A DNA stretch of 64,000 nucleotides from Acinetobacter sp. NIPH 298 (GTDB taxonomy: Bacteria > Pseudomonadota > Gammaproteobacteria > Pseudomonadales > Moraxellaceae): contig NZ_KB850055.1 of the NCBI RefSeq assembly GCF_000369505.1, forward strand, positions 1,979,513 through 2,043,512. Direction: 5' to 3'. Below, in pieces: positions 18,067 through 26,861 of the stretch (the stretch's first letter is position 1; each line of letters opens with the position of its first letter). The notes beneath the pieces were generated by a model, which ran no database searches, was not told the origin of the DNA, and saw only the letters and a list, made by a program, of their open reading frames with translations. A program made the position numbers and the translations under genes.

Positions 18067-21000
18067 ATGAAAATTTTATCGATTCGACTTAAAAATTTGG
18101 CATCTCTAGCAGGTGAACATTTTATTGATTTTGAAACTGAGCCTTTAGCCAATGCTGGACTGATTGCGATTATTGGCAAAACTGGCGCAGGTAAATCCAC
18201 TATTTTAGATGCCATGTGTCTTGCGCTATTTAATAAAATTCCAAGACTTAAAGACAGTGATGGCAAACTCTTAGATGTAGACGGTTCAGAGTTACTCACT
18301 AACTCTCCTCTCACAGTGTTACGGCGTGGTACTGGTCATGGATTTGCTGAACTGTGTTTTGTGGCGCAAGATCAAAAACATTATTTAGCCCGTTGGGAAA
18401 TTAAACGCGCGCGTGAAAATGCCAATGGTAAATTACAAAGCGTACAGCGCTCGCTGAAATGCTTAACCGATGGTGTGGTCATTGCTGATAAAACCAAAGC
18501 CGTAGAAAATCATATTCAACAAATCACGCAACTCAGTTTTGAGCAATTTACACGTGCAGTTTTGCTGGCACAGTCCGAAGTGACTGCCTTTCTAAAAGCC
18601 CGTGATAATGAACGTGGTGAATTATTAGAATATCTGACCAATTCCAGTATCTTTGCGAAGATTGGTCAATTGGCGTTTGAAAAGACGCGTGAAATAACGA
18701 ATCAACGTAAACAACTGGAAAATGTGTTAGGTCATATTGAAATCCGTTCGGATGAAGAAATTGCTGAGCTAAAAAACAAATTTCAACAGCTACAACAACA
18801 AGTTCAACAATTTGAAAATGAAAAAAATCAACTTAAACAACAACAGCAGTGGTTTGAACAAAAACATAAGCTGGAAAGTGAAATTGTCTTAAAACAGCAA
18901 TACCACGCCACTCAACTCAAGGCCCATGATAGCTTAGCAGCAGATCGTCAATTGCTCGTACAACTAGAGACCTTCTCAGACATACGACCAGTTATTTTCC
19001 AGCAACAACAACTTCAAAAAACACAACAACAACTCGAACCTCAAATTCAGCAAAAACAAAATAGCTTCGCGACTTTATCGACTCAATTCGAGCAAGAAAA
19101 AACGCTGTATTCCCAAGCAGAATCAGCACTACAGCAGTTCCAATCCTTTGAACAAACCTATCAAAATGAACTGACCCAAGTCCGAAAATATATACAAGAA
19201 CGTGAATACATCGGCGAAGAATATAAAAAGACCAAAAGCAGATTCAGCCAAATTGAAAACCAACAACAACCTTTACTGACTCAGCAGCAACAGTTTGAGC
19301 AAAACATTCAAACCCTAACTGAACAACAAAAAATTTGCAGCGAGCAGCAACAACAAAGCACTCAATTCTCGCCTTTAGATAAAGGTTTAAATGCGCATAT
19401 CCAACAACTCAAACAATTTATTCAGCAATATCAGAAAGTCGAAAACACTGTAGGTTCTATTCAACACGCCCAAGCCAAACTTGAGCAAGATCAAATAAGG
19501 CTAAATGGTTTAGTTCAACAATTTGGAACAGCGCAGCAGATCGAGATTCAAATTGAGCAAAAACAGAAATTAAGAGAACAGCAACAGAATCGACTAAATC
19601 AACTCGATATTATTCAGCAAAAACTTCAGCACTATTTTGAATTAAAAAATGAAGTCTTGTCTTTGCAAAGCAAATTCGAGACTGTACAGCAGCAATCTCA
19701 ACAGCTTGAACAGAATAAGAAAAAAACTGAGCAAGATTATCAATCTGCAAAAAATGAACGTGAAAAATTACAAGATATCTTGCAGCAACAACGTTTATTA
19801 CATGCAGAAAATATTGAACATTTACGCGCTCAACTGAAACAAGGTGAAGCCTGTGTAGTTTGCGGTAGTACCGAACACCCCTACCGTGATGACGAGAGCC
19901 AAATCTCTAAAGCCTTATATGCCTTACAGCAACAACAAGAACAGCAAGCGATTCAGCAGGAACAACAGTGTTTACAACTTTGGCAACAGACACAGCAACA
20001 ATTCACACAGAGCCACACGGAACAAAGCCAATTGCAACATGGCTTGCAACAGATCAGTGAAAAATTAAAAATTCAGGATCATCAATTACAGCAGCTTATA
20101 GTGCAATCCGAAATTCAACTGGATTTCAATTTGGCTCAGCATGAAATCACAGCATCGCTGCAACTTTTAGTCACCCAATCAACGCAATCTAAACAACAGA
20201 TTGAAATAGATCTACAACGACTCAGCCAAGCCCATAAAGATCAATACAACCTAACGCAGATCATTCAAAATACACGTCATCAACTTGAAACAGTACAACA
20301 GTTACAACAACACATTCAGCATATCGTTGACTGCCTGAATCCTGATGAGAAAATATCATGGTCTGCGCAAACCTTGTCATTTTCACAGCAAATTTTGCAG
20401 TGTTTGCAGCAGCGTAATCAGCAACTTGATCACGCAGAAAGTCTCATCAAGCAAATGGAGCATGCAGATCAACAATTGAGCTTATTAAAATCGAATTTGG
20501 TTGGATTAACCGCACAACACACCGATTTAAAACAACAATTAAAAGATATCGAAGCCAAAGGTAAACAAAATACTGAAGCAGCCAATCAACTGATCGTTAT
20601 CATGACGGGTTCAACTGAATTCATAGCCAATGAATGGTTAACTCAACATGATCAACAACGTCAGCAATTACAGCATCAATATCAGCAAATCAAGCAGCGT
20701 TTTGAGCAAGCGCGTCAAAATTTTGAACAACAAAAAAATGAATTAGAACAACTTAAAGCGCAACAGCAGCAGAATCATCATTCGCTTGAGCAATGTAAAG
20801 CCGAAGTAGCAACATGGTTGTCTCAACACCAACATTTTACTGAAAGCCAGCTGAGTGAATTACTTGCGATTTCATCAACTCAAGAACAGCAGATTCGTTT
20901 AGCCCTACAACATGCAGATCGTCTCCTGAGTGAAGCAGACTACGCCCTTAAAACAATCCAAGAGCAACGGCATGCCCATCTACAGCAACAACCGAATATT

Positions 21001-21663
21001 CAAGCTGAACAGCTCACTGAATTGATCCGTTGCAATCAAGAAAATGTACAGCAATGTGTAGAACAACGAGATCAACTTAAAGTACAGCTTGAGGTACATC
21101 AACAAAACCTCGCCAAACAAAAACAGTTTGCAGATCAAATTCAACAAATACAGCAGCAAGAACATCGCTGGAATAAGATTTCCAGTTTAATTGGCGATTC
21201 AAAAGGCAAAGATTTCCGTGATTTAGCACAGCAATACAATCTCGACATTTTACTTGAATATGCCAATCAACAACTGGCGATGCTATCTCAGCGCTATACT
21301 TTAAAACGTTTGGATAATTCGCTGAGTCTTGCCATTATTGATCATGATATGGACGGCGAAACCCGCTCTGTTGCTTCTTTATCTGGTGGAGAATCATTCC
21401 TCACTGCCCTTGCGATTTCATTGGCAATTGCCAATATGGCTTCTGGTTCGATGAAAATCGAGTCTCTGTTTATTGATGAGGGCTTTGGCACATTGGATGC
21501 ATCTTCTTTGCATATGGTCATGAATGCACTCGATCAGTTGCAAAGCCAAGGACGTAAAGTCATTTTAATTTCACACATTCAGGAAATGCATGAACGCATT
21601 CCTGTACAGATTCAGGTACAACCAATTGGGTCAGGTTCGAGTCGGATTGAAATTATTGGTTAA
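18067..21663 (+). CDS. sbcC: Exonuclease subunit SbcC (Rad50-like ATPase), very glutamine-rich coiled coil
   Basis: 1198 residues. The N-terminal Walker A GKTGAGKST is at residues 37-45. Two long coiled-coil arms of about 350-400 residues each flank a zinc hook with C596 and C599 in GEACVVCGSTEH. The ABC signature LSGGES is at 1105-1110 and Walker B with the catalytic Glu reads SLFIDEGFGTLD. The arms contain very many Gln codons in runs (CAA/CAG, up to QQQQQ-like clusters), far above neighbouring genes, yet the frame is uninterrupted and all motifs are intact. SbcC binds DNA and ATP and regulates the SbcD nuclease. It is somewhat longer than E. coli SbcC (1048). Confidence 0.95.
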   Translation: MKILSIRLKNLASLAGEHFIDFETEPLANAGLIAIIGKTGAGKSTILDAMCLALFNKIPRLKDSDGKLLDVDGSELLTNSPLTVLRRGTGHGFAELCFVAQDQKHYLARWEIKRARENANGKLQSVQRSLKCLTDGVVIADKTKAVENHIQQITQLSFEQFTRAVLLAQSEVTAFLKARDNERGELLEYLTNSSIFAKIGQLAFEKTREITNQRKQLENVLGHIEIRSDEEIAELKNKFQQLQQQVQQFENEKNQLKQQQQWFEQKHKLESEIVLKQQYHATQLKAHDSLAADRQLLVQLETFSDIRPVIFQQQQLQKTQQQLEPQIQQKQNSFATLSTQFEQEKTLYSQAESALQQFQSFEQTYQNELTQVRKYIQEREYIGEEYKKTKSRFSQIENQQQPLLTQQQQFEQNIQTLTEQQKICSEQQQQSTQFSPLDKGLNAHIQQLKQFIQQYQKVENTVGSIQHAQAKLEQDQIRLNGLVQQFGTAQQIEIQIEQKQKLREQQQNRLNQLDIIQQKLQHYFELKNEVLSLQSKFETVQQQSQQLEQNKKKTEQDYQSAKNEREKLQDILQQQRLLHAENIEHLRAQLKQGEACVVCGSTEHPYRDDESQISKALYALQQQQEQQAIQQEQQCLQLWQQTQQQFTQSHTEQSQLQHGLQQISEKLKIQDHQLQQLIVQSEIQLDFNLAQHEITASLQLLVTQSTQSKQQIEIDLQRLSQAHKDQYNLTQIIQNTRHQLETVQQLQQHIQHIVDCLNPDEKISWSAQTLSFSQQILQCLQQRNQQLDHAESLIKQMEHADQQLSLLKSNLVGLTAQHTDLKQQLKDIEAKGKQNTEAANQLIVIMTGSTEFIANEWLTQHDQQRQQLQHQYQQIKQRFEQARQNFEQQKNELEQLKAQQQQNHHSLEQCKAEVATWLSQHQHFTESQLSELLAISSTQEQQIRLALQHADRLLSEADYALKTIQEQRHAHLQQQPNIQAEQLTELIRCNQENVQQCVEQRDQLKVQLEVHQQNLAKQKQFADQIQQIQQQEHRWNKISSLIGDSKGKDFRDLAQQYNLDILLEYANQQLAMLSQRYTLKRLDNSLSLAIIDHDMDGETRSVASLSGGESFLTALAISLAIANMASGSMKIESLFIDEGFGTLDASSLHMVMNALDQLQSQGRKVILISHIQEMHERIPVQIQVQPIGSGSSRIEIIG

Positions 21664-21705
21664 CTCACTTTATAGTGAATAAATAGTCACAACGGTTCTA
21701 TTGAA

Positions 21706-22371
21706 ATGAAACAGAACAAAGCTATTATTTTTGACCTTGATCAGACTCTGCTTGATCGGACAACTTCTCTCATCAGATTCCTAACTTGGCAAACGAATTA
21801 CTTTCGATTAATTCCCAATAAAGTTAGAGAGCAATTTATCAAACGCTTTCTAGAATTAGACGATAATGGCAAAGTTTGGAAAGATCTTGTTTATGAAAAA
21901 TTAACTCAAGAATTTATGATCAAACATATTTCTAAAGATCAGCTACTAGAAAGTTATATCAATGATTTTAATAAATTTTCATGCTGCTATGAAAACGTAG
22001 AAATTACGATTAATCAGTTGAAGCAACATGGTTATTTAATTGGTTTAATATCGAATGGCAGAACACCTTTTCAAGAACATAATTTTTATGCATTAGGCTT
22101 ATCTGAATTCTTTTCAAGTATTCTTGTTTCTGAGGCTGTAGGACTTCGAAAACCTGATCCTAAAATTTTTCTATTGTCATGTACACAACTTGGCGTGCCT
22201 CCACAAGATTGTATCTTCGTTGGAGATAATGAAATAGCGGATATACAAGGTGCAAAAAAAGTTGGTATGAGAACCATCTTCTTTCACCCTGATCCGCAAG
22301 TTGAATCATTGATTGCCGATGCTAACTTACATAATTATGAAAAATTCAGCGAGATTTTAAAGCATTTATAA
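21706..22371 (+). CDS. HAD-family hydrolase (subfamily IA)
   Basis: 221 residues with all four HAD motifs: D10 and D12 in FDLDQTLLD, S116 in LISNGRT, K149 in GLRKPDP, and D174/D179 in VGDNEIADIQG. A helical cap between motifs I and II (about residues 20-95) places it in subfamily IA with phosphoglycolate- and nucleotide-type phosphatases; the substrate is unknown. It starts 42 bases after sbcC and may be on the same transcript. The 3' end nearly meets the convergent yggS. Confidence 0.88.
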   Translation: MKQNKAIIFDLDQTLLDRTTSLIRFLTWQTNYFRLIPNKVREQFIKRFLELDDNGKVWKDLVYEKLTQEFMIKHISKDQLLESYINDFNKFSCCYENVEITINQLKQHGYLIGLISNGRTPFQEHNFYALGLSEFFSSILVSEAVGLRKPDPKIFLLSCTQLGVPPQDCIFVGDNEIADIQGAKKVGMRTIFFHPDPQVESLIADANLHNYEKFSEILKHL

Positions 22372-22383
22372 TTTAGGTTATGC

Positions 22384-23091
22384 TCAACTCTTACTTGAAT
22401 AATCCCTCAACCCAAACAACGCCGTCCCAACTCTGACCATCGTTGAACCTGCTGCAATTGCGGCATCCAAATCTGCCGACATGCCCATACTTAAAGTATC
22501 CCAGTCTTGAGGCTGTGCATGCTGAGACTTTACTTGCTCAAATAAAGTTTTAGCATCAGCAAATGCAGCACTATTCTCAGGTGCAGGAATCACCATCAAA
22601 CCACGTAAGCGCAGATTAGGCAGTTGGCTGATCTGTTGAACTAATTCGGCAACCTCATCAGGCTGACAACCATCTTTAGAGTCTTGTGCATCAATATTCA
22701 CTTGAAGACAAATATTCAAAGCTTGCTGACCGTCTAAACGCTGATTAGACAACCGCTCAGCAATAATGAGACGATCGACACCATGCACCCAATCAAACTT
22801 TTCCGCTAAATGTTTGGTTTTATTGCGTTGTACATGGCCGATAAAATGCCATTCGATATCTAAATCTTGGAGGTTATCTATTTTTTCTAAAGCTTCCTGC
22901 AAATAATTTTCGCCAAAACAACGTTGTCCAGCCGCATACATTTCTTGGAGACTGCTAGTCGGATGCGTTTTGGAGACAGCCAATAATTGTACAGATGCTG
23001 CCGTTCGATTAACTCGCTGACAAGCCTGCTCGATTTGGCTTAATACTTGTTGGCGCTGCTGTTGGAGTAAATTCATTGACACAGTTCTCAT
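22384..23091 (-). CDS. yggS: YggS-family PLP-binding protein (PLP homeostasis)
   Basis: About 235 residues, or 230 if the ATG at 23076 is used; neither start has a strong ribosome binding site. The PLP-binding lysine lies in LLAVSKTHP, and the typical GENYLQE, WHFIGHVQRNK, LRGLMVIPAP, LSMGMSADLDAAI and VRVGTALFG motifs are all present. YggS/PLPBP has no catalytic activity but buffers pyridoxal 5'-phosphate. It diverges from pilT with a short shared promoter region, a neighbourhood conserved in Pseudomonas. Confidence 0.93.
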   Translation of the reverse strand: MRTVSMNLLQQQRQQVLSQIEQACQRVNRTAASVQLLAVSKTHPTSSLQEMYAAGQRCFGENYLQEALEKIDNLQDLDIEWHFIGHVQRNKTKHLAEKFDWVHGVDRLIIAERLSNQRLDGQQALNICLQVNIDAQDSKDGCQPDEVAELVQQISQLPNLRLRGLMVIPAPENSAAFADAKTLFEQVKSQHAQPQDWDTLSMGMSADLDAAIAAGSTMVRVGTALFGLRDYSSKS

Positions 23092-23204
23092 TCACGACAT
23101 CTTTTTTTGCATAACCACAATCAGAAGTCTTGGTAAGCTTCGGGGAAAGTCTTATATTATTCTACAAAATAATGAATTACTTTTTTAATTGTTTCGGGGA
23201 AATT

Positions 23205-24242
23205 ATGGATATCACAGAATTACTCGCCTTTTCAGTAAAAAATGGTGCATCGGATTTGCACCTTTCGGCGGGCATGCCACCGATGATTCGTGTAGATGGT
23301 GAGGTTCGCCGAATTAATCTACCCGCGCTAGAGCACAAAGATGTCCATCGTCTTGTTTATGACATCATGAATGACAAACAACGTCGTGATTTTGAAGAAG
23401 ACCTTGAAACCGACTTTTCATTTGAAGTCCCAAACATTGCTCGTTTCCGTGTGAACGCATTTAACCAAAACCGTGGTGCTGGTGCAGTCTTCCGTACCAT
23501 TCCATCTAAAGTTTTGACGATGGAAGACTTGGGTTTAGGCACAATTTTCAAGCAAATCTGCGATTATCCACGTGGTATTGTATTGGTTACAGGACCAACA
23601 GGTTCAGGTAAATCGACCACCCTTGCGGCGATGATCGACTATATCAACGAAAATCGTTATGACCATATTTTAACAGTTGAAGACCCAATCGAATTTGTAC
23701 ATCAGTCTAAAAAATGTCTAATCAACCAACGTGAAGTGCATCGTGACACCCATGGCTTTAATGAAGCATTACGCTCAGCATTGCGTGAAGACCCTGATAT
23801 TATTCTAGTCGGTGAGATGCGTGACTTAGAAACCATTCGTCTTGCTTTAACCGCAGCGGAAACAGGTCACTTGGTCTTTGGTACGCTGCATACCACTTCA
23901 GCAGCCAAAACCATTGACCGTGTGATCGATGTCTTCCCTGCTGAAGAAAAAGATATGGTTCGTGCCATGCTCTCGGAATCATTACAGGCGGTAATTTCTC
24001 AAACCTTGTTGAAAAAGAACGGCGGTGGTCGTGTGGCTGCACACGAGATCATGATCGGGATTCCTGCGATTCGTAACCTTGTTCGTGAAAATAAAGTCGC
24101 ACAAATGTACTCTGCGATTCAGACGGGCGCCAACTACGGTATGACCACATTAGATCAAAGTCTTAAAACACTGGTTTCTAAAGGCTTGATTAGCCCTCAA
24201 ACGGCACGTACCGCCGCCAAGCAACCTGAATCATTCCTATAA
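23205..24242 (+). CDS. pilT: Type IV pilus retraction ATPase PilT
   Basis: 345 residues from the ATG at 23205, the usual PilT length and N-terminus (MDITELLAFSVKNGASDLHL); an upstream in-frame extension to 23130 is not needed. Walker A GPTGSGKST is at residues 130-138, the Asp box is TVEDPIEF, Walker B is DPDIILVGEMRD, and the His box is HLVFGTLHT. PilT hexamers power pilus retraction, needed for twitching motility and DNA uptake. pilU follows after 27 bases. Confidence 0.96.
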   Translation: MDITELLAFSVKNGASDLHLSAGMPPMIRVDGEVRRINLPALEHKDVHRLVYDIMNDKQRRDFEEDLETDFSFEVPNIARFRVNAFNQNRGAGAVFRTIPSKVLTMEDLGLGTIFKQICDYPRGIVLVTGPTGSGKSTTLAAMIDYINENRYDHILTVEDPIEFVHQSKKCLINQREVHRDTHGFNEALRSALREDPDIILVGEMRDLETIRLALTAAETGHLVFGTLHTTSAAKTIDRVIDVFPAEEKDMVRAMLSESLQAVISQTLLKKNGGGRVAAHEIMIGIPAIRNLVRENKVAQMYSAIQTGANYGMTTLDQSLKTLVSKGLISPQTARTAAKQPESFL

Positions 24243-24269
24243 AAATTACAAATGGATTAGAGAAATCTC

Positions 24270-25388
24270 ATGGACTTTAATGACTTGCTCAATTTGATGA
24301 TTCAACAAAATGCATCTGACTTATTCGTCACTGATGATGTAGAACCATCGATGAAAATTAACGGACAGATTGTCCCTGTAGCCAAAACAAAATTATCAGG
24401 TGAAATCGTCGGTCAGTTACTGCACTCAATTATGAGTGATAAACAACGCAAAGAATTTGCGGAAACACGTGAATGTAACTTTGCGATTATGAACCGTGAA
24501 AAAACCGCACGTTTCCGTGTTAGTGCATTTCAACAACGTGATATGCCAGGCATGGTATTACGTCGAATTGAAACCGTCATTCCAACGATGGATGAGTTGA
24601 AACTTCCAACCGTACTCAAAGATCTTGCCATGACCAAGCGCGGCATTATTATCTTTGTGGGTGCAACGGGAACCGGTAAATCAACCTCTTTGGCTTCGAT
24701 GATTGGTTTCCGTAACCACAACTCCAAAGGTCATATTATCACCATCGAGGACCCGATTGAATTTGTACATCAACATGCAGGTTGTATCGTCACGCAACGC
24801 GAAGTCGGTATTGATACTGACTCATTTGAAGTTGCTTTAAAAAATACACTACGTCAGGCACCTGATGTTATTTTGATTGGTGAGATTCGTTCTCGTGAGA
24901 CCATGGACTATGCGATTGCTTTTGCAGAAACTGGTCACTTGGTATTGGCAACCCTACACGCAAACAACGCCAACCAAGCACTGGATCGTATTATTCACTT
25001 TTTTGAAGCAGATCGTCATACGCAACTGTATATGGATTTGTCACTAAATTTAAAAGCAATGGTTGCTCAGCAATTGATTCCAACACCAGATGGCAATTCA
25101 CGACGTGCAGCAATTGAAATTTTAATCAATACACCATTATTAGCTGATTATATCCGTAAAGGTGAGATTCATGAGATCAAAGATCTGATGAAACGTTCGC
25201 GTGAACTTGGCATGCAAACCTTTGACCAAGCCTTATTCGACCTCTATAAATCAGGTGAAATCACTTATAAAGATGCACTTAAACATGCGGACTCACCAAA
25301 TGATTTACGTCTCACCATTAAACTTTCAGAAGAAGGGGCTGATCAACTCTTAAATGCGAGTCGCAATATTACCTTTGATGGTCAGTAA
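24270..25388 (+). CDS. pilU: Type IV pilus retraction ATPase PilU
   Basis: 372 residues, PilT paralogue with Walker A GATGTGKST, Asp box TIEDPIEF, Walker B DVILIGEIRS, and His box HLVLATLHANN. PilU works with PilT as an accessory retraction motor. It has the PilU-type longer C-terminus. The gene is the second of the pilTU operon and is followed by a repeat element and a terminator. Confidence 0.95.
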   Translation: MDFNDLLNLMIQQNASDLFVTDDVEPSMKINGQIVPVAKTKLSGEIVGQLLHSIMSDKQRKEFAETRECNFAIMNREKTARFRVSAFQQRDMPGMVLRRIETVIPTMDELKLPTVLKDLAMTKRGIIIFVGATGTGKSTSLASMIGFRNHNSKGHIITIEDPIEFVHQHAGCIVTQREVGIDTDSFEVALKNTLRQAPDVILIGEIRSRETMDYAIAFAETGHLVLATLHANNANQALDRIIHFFEADRHTQLYMDLSLNLKAMVAQQLIPTPDGNSRRAAIEILINTPLLADYIRKGEIHEIKDLMKRSRELGMQTFDQALFDLYKSGEITYKDALKHADSPNDLRLTIKLSEEGADQLLNASRNITFDGQ

Positions 25389-25458
25389 AATCTCCCCTAG
25401 CCCCTCTTTATCAAAGAGGGGTACTCCTCCCTTTGATAAAGGGAGGTTGGGAGGGATT
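25389..25458. repeat. Intergenic double-hairpin inverted repeat
   Basis: Two arms of about 33 bases, the left beginning AATCTCCCCTAGCCCC and the right ending GGTTGGGAGGGATT, are imperfect inverted copies of each other. Each arm is itself a hairpin (CCCCTCTTT-AT-CAAAGAGGGG and CCTCCCTTT-GAT-AAAGGGAGG). This is the form of REP/MITE-like elements scattered between genes in this genus. It starts one base after the pilU stop codon. Confidence 0.75.
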
Positions 25459-25491
25459 AAAAAAGGAAGGTTTTTGTAACCTTCCTTTTTT
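25459..25491. terminator. Terminator between pilU and fur
   Basis: AAAAAAGGAAGG (25459-25470) and CCTTCCTTTTTT (25480-25491) around a 9-base loop. The stem has A and T runs at its outer ends and can serve both convergent genes. Confidence 0.85.
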
Positions 25492-25536
25492 AATTGTTCA
25501 TTTTTAGTGAACTGATCAGTTTTAACCGAATCAAAC

Positions 25537-25974
25537 TTATTTTTTACGATAAGCCTCTTGGCATTCAGTATCTTTGCAATAACCATAAAGATTCAAAGAG
25601 TGTCCAGTTAAGGCAAAACCATGCTTTTCTGCAACTAAATGCTGCTCTCTTTCAATAATATCATTAGTAAATTCAATTACTTTATTACAATTTAAGCAAA
25701 CCAAATGATCATGATGATCTTCTTGCATGATTTCAAAAACTGAATGATTATTTTCAAAATGATGACGCTGAATGATACCTGCAGCTTCAAATTGTGTTAA
25801 CACACGGTAAACTGTCGCCAAACCGACATCTTCACCTTGTTCAAGCAAAGTTTTATAAATATCTTCTGCGCTTAAATGATGTTGTTTTGAATTTTCTAAT
25901 AATTCCAAAATCTTAATACGAGGAAGGGTAACTTTAAGTCCAGCTTTGCGTAAGTCTTGATTGGAAATAGGCAT
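25537..25974 (-). CDS. fur: Ferric uptake regulator Fur
   Basis: 145 residues. The N-terminal winged helix contains GLATVYRVL TQF. The metal motif HHDHLVCLNC covers H87-C96, and the structural zinc pairs C93/C96 and C133/C138 are present, as in canonical Fur. With Fe(II) it represses siderophore and iron-uptake genes. It diverges from bamE across 111 bases, a common gammaproteobacterial arrangement. No clear Fur box was seen in that gap. Confidence 0.96.
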   Translation of the reverse strand: MPISNQDLRKAGLKVTLPRIKILELLENSKQHHLSAEDIYKTLLEQGEDVGLATVYRVLTQFEAAGIIQRHHFENNHSVFEIMQEDHHDHLVCLNCNKVIEFTNDIIEREQHLVAEKHGFALTGHSLNLYGYCKDTECQEAYRKK

Positions 25975-26085
25975 GAAAAAAGGTCTCTCAACAAATCTTA
26001 AGTTGGAATAGGAAATAGAGTTTAGATGCAGTATGATCTATCCTCGGATCAAATGCATCATCATTTATCAGGATAGTGTAGCAAA

Positions 26086-26484
26086 ATGCAAAAAATCATG
26101 CTGGCGTTATTCGTCACTTCAGTACTAAGCGGTTGTTCTGTCTTTGGTGTTTATAAAGTCGACATTCCACAAGGAACGCCCTTAACCAAGGCACAAGCAT
26201 CTCAGGTACAAGTCGGCATGAGTTTCCAGCAAGTCCGTTTCTTGCTAGGAAGCCCGACTGTTTCAGATCCACTGAATCCTCAACGTTGGGACTATATCTA
26301 CAACTATATCCCAGGCACTTATGCAAAAAAAGCAAAAATACCTGCAGCACATGGCCAACATCTAAAAATTTACTTTGATGCAACTGGAAATGTAGAGCGT
26401 ATCGAAGGTTTAGATACGATTCCAGAATCACAACCGGGCTTACCGGCATCAAAAGAAGCGATTTTGACTGCACCACCACTATAG
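26086..26484 (+). CDS. bamE: Outer membrane assembly lipoprotein BamE (SmpA/OmlA)
   Basis: 132 residues. The signal peptide ends with the lipobox LSGC (C17). The BamE core follows, with VQVGMSFQQVRFLLGSP and the RWDYIYNY strand. BamE is an accessory subunit of the Bam complex that inserts beta-barrel proteins in the outer membrane. A bidirectional terminator separates it from rnfH. Confidence 0.94.
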   Translation: MQKIMLALFVTSVLSGCSVFGVYKVDIPQGTPLTKAQASQVQVGMSFQQVRFLLGSPTVSDPLNPQRWDYIYNYIPGTYAKKAKIPAAHGQHLKIYFDATGNVERIEGLDTIPESQPGLPASKEAILTAPPL

Positions 26485-26497
26485 TCGCTTTACTATA

Positions 26498-26539
26498 AAA
26501 TAAAACCCCTCATCGAATTATTCGTGAGGGGTTTTATTT
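26498..26539. terminator. Bidirectional terminator between bamE and rnfH
   Basis: AAATAAAACCCCTCA (26498-26512) and TGAGGGGTTTTATTT (26525-26539) are perfect complements with a 12-base loop, ending in T runs on either strand. Confidence 0.88.
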
Positions 26540-26546
26540 ATCAAGC

Positions 26547-26861
26547 TCATAGTTTGAAACGATTACCTTTGGCGAAACGTCCTACTGGGTTTTTAGCAGC
26601 TCGTTTACGCCGAATATCGTTTGGGTTAATCGTCAACGTACGGTAAATTTCAACCCGATCGCCTGCTTGAAGAACGGTATCAGCTTCAATCTTTGTACCA
26701 AAGACACCAAGTTGCAAAGGTTCAGGTAAATTGACTTGATCGGCTAAACCACTGTTCTGAATGGCTTGTAATGCCGTCATCCCTTCAACAAATGCAACCG
26801 CAATATGAAACTGTTGCTCAGGGCTGCTAAAAGCAACCCAAACCTGCTTGATTTGTTCCAT
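26547..26861 (-). CDS. rnfH: RnfH-family ubiquitin-like protein
   Basis: 104 residues from the ATG at 26861, which shares its A with the TAA of the upstream gene (TAATG). A longer frame to 26939 lies inside that gene and is Cys-rich and unlike the family, so it is rejected. Family features are VWVAFSSPEQQFHIAVAFVEGMTALQAI, LGVFGTKIEADTVLQAGDRVEIYRTL and a basic tail with DIRRKRA. RnfH proteins have a ubiquitin-like fold; in many bacteria they sit beside ratA. Their role is poorly known. Confidence 0.88.
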   Translation of the reverse strand: MEQIKQVWVAFSSPEQQFHIAVAFVEGMTALQAIQNSGLADQVNLPEPLQLGVFGTKIEADTVLQAGDRVEIYRTLTINPNDIRRKRAAKNPVGRFAKGNRFKL

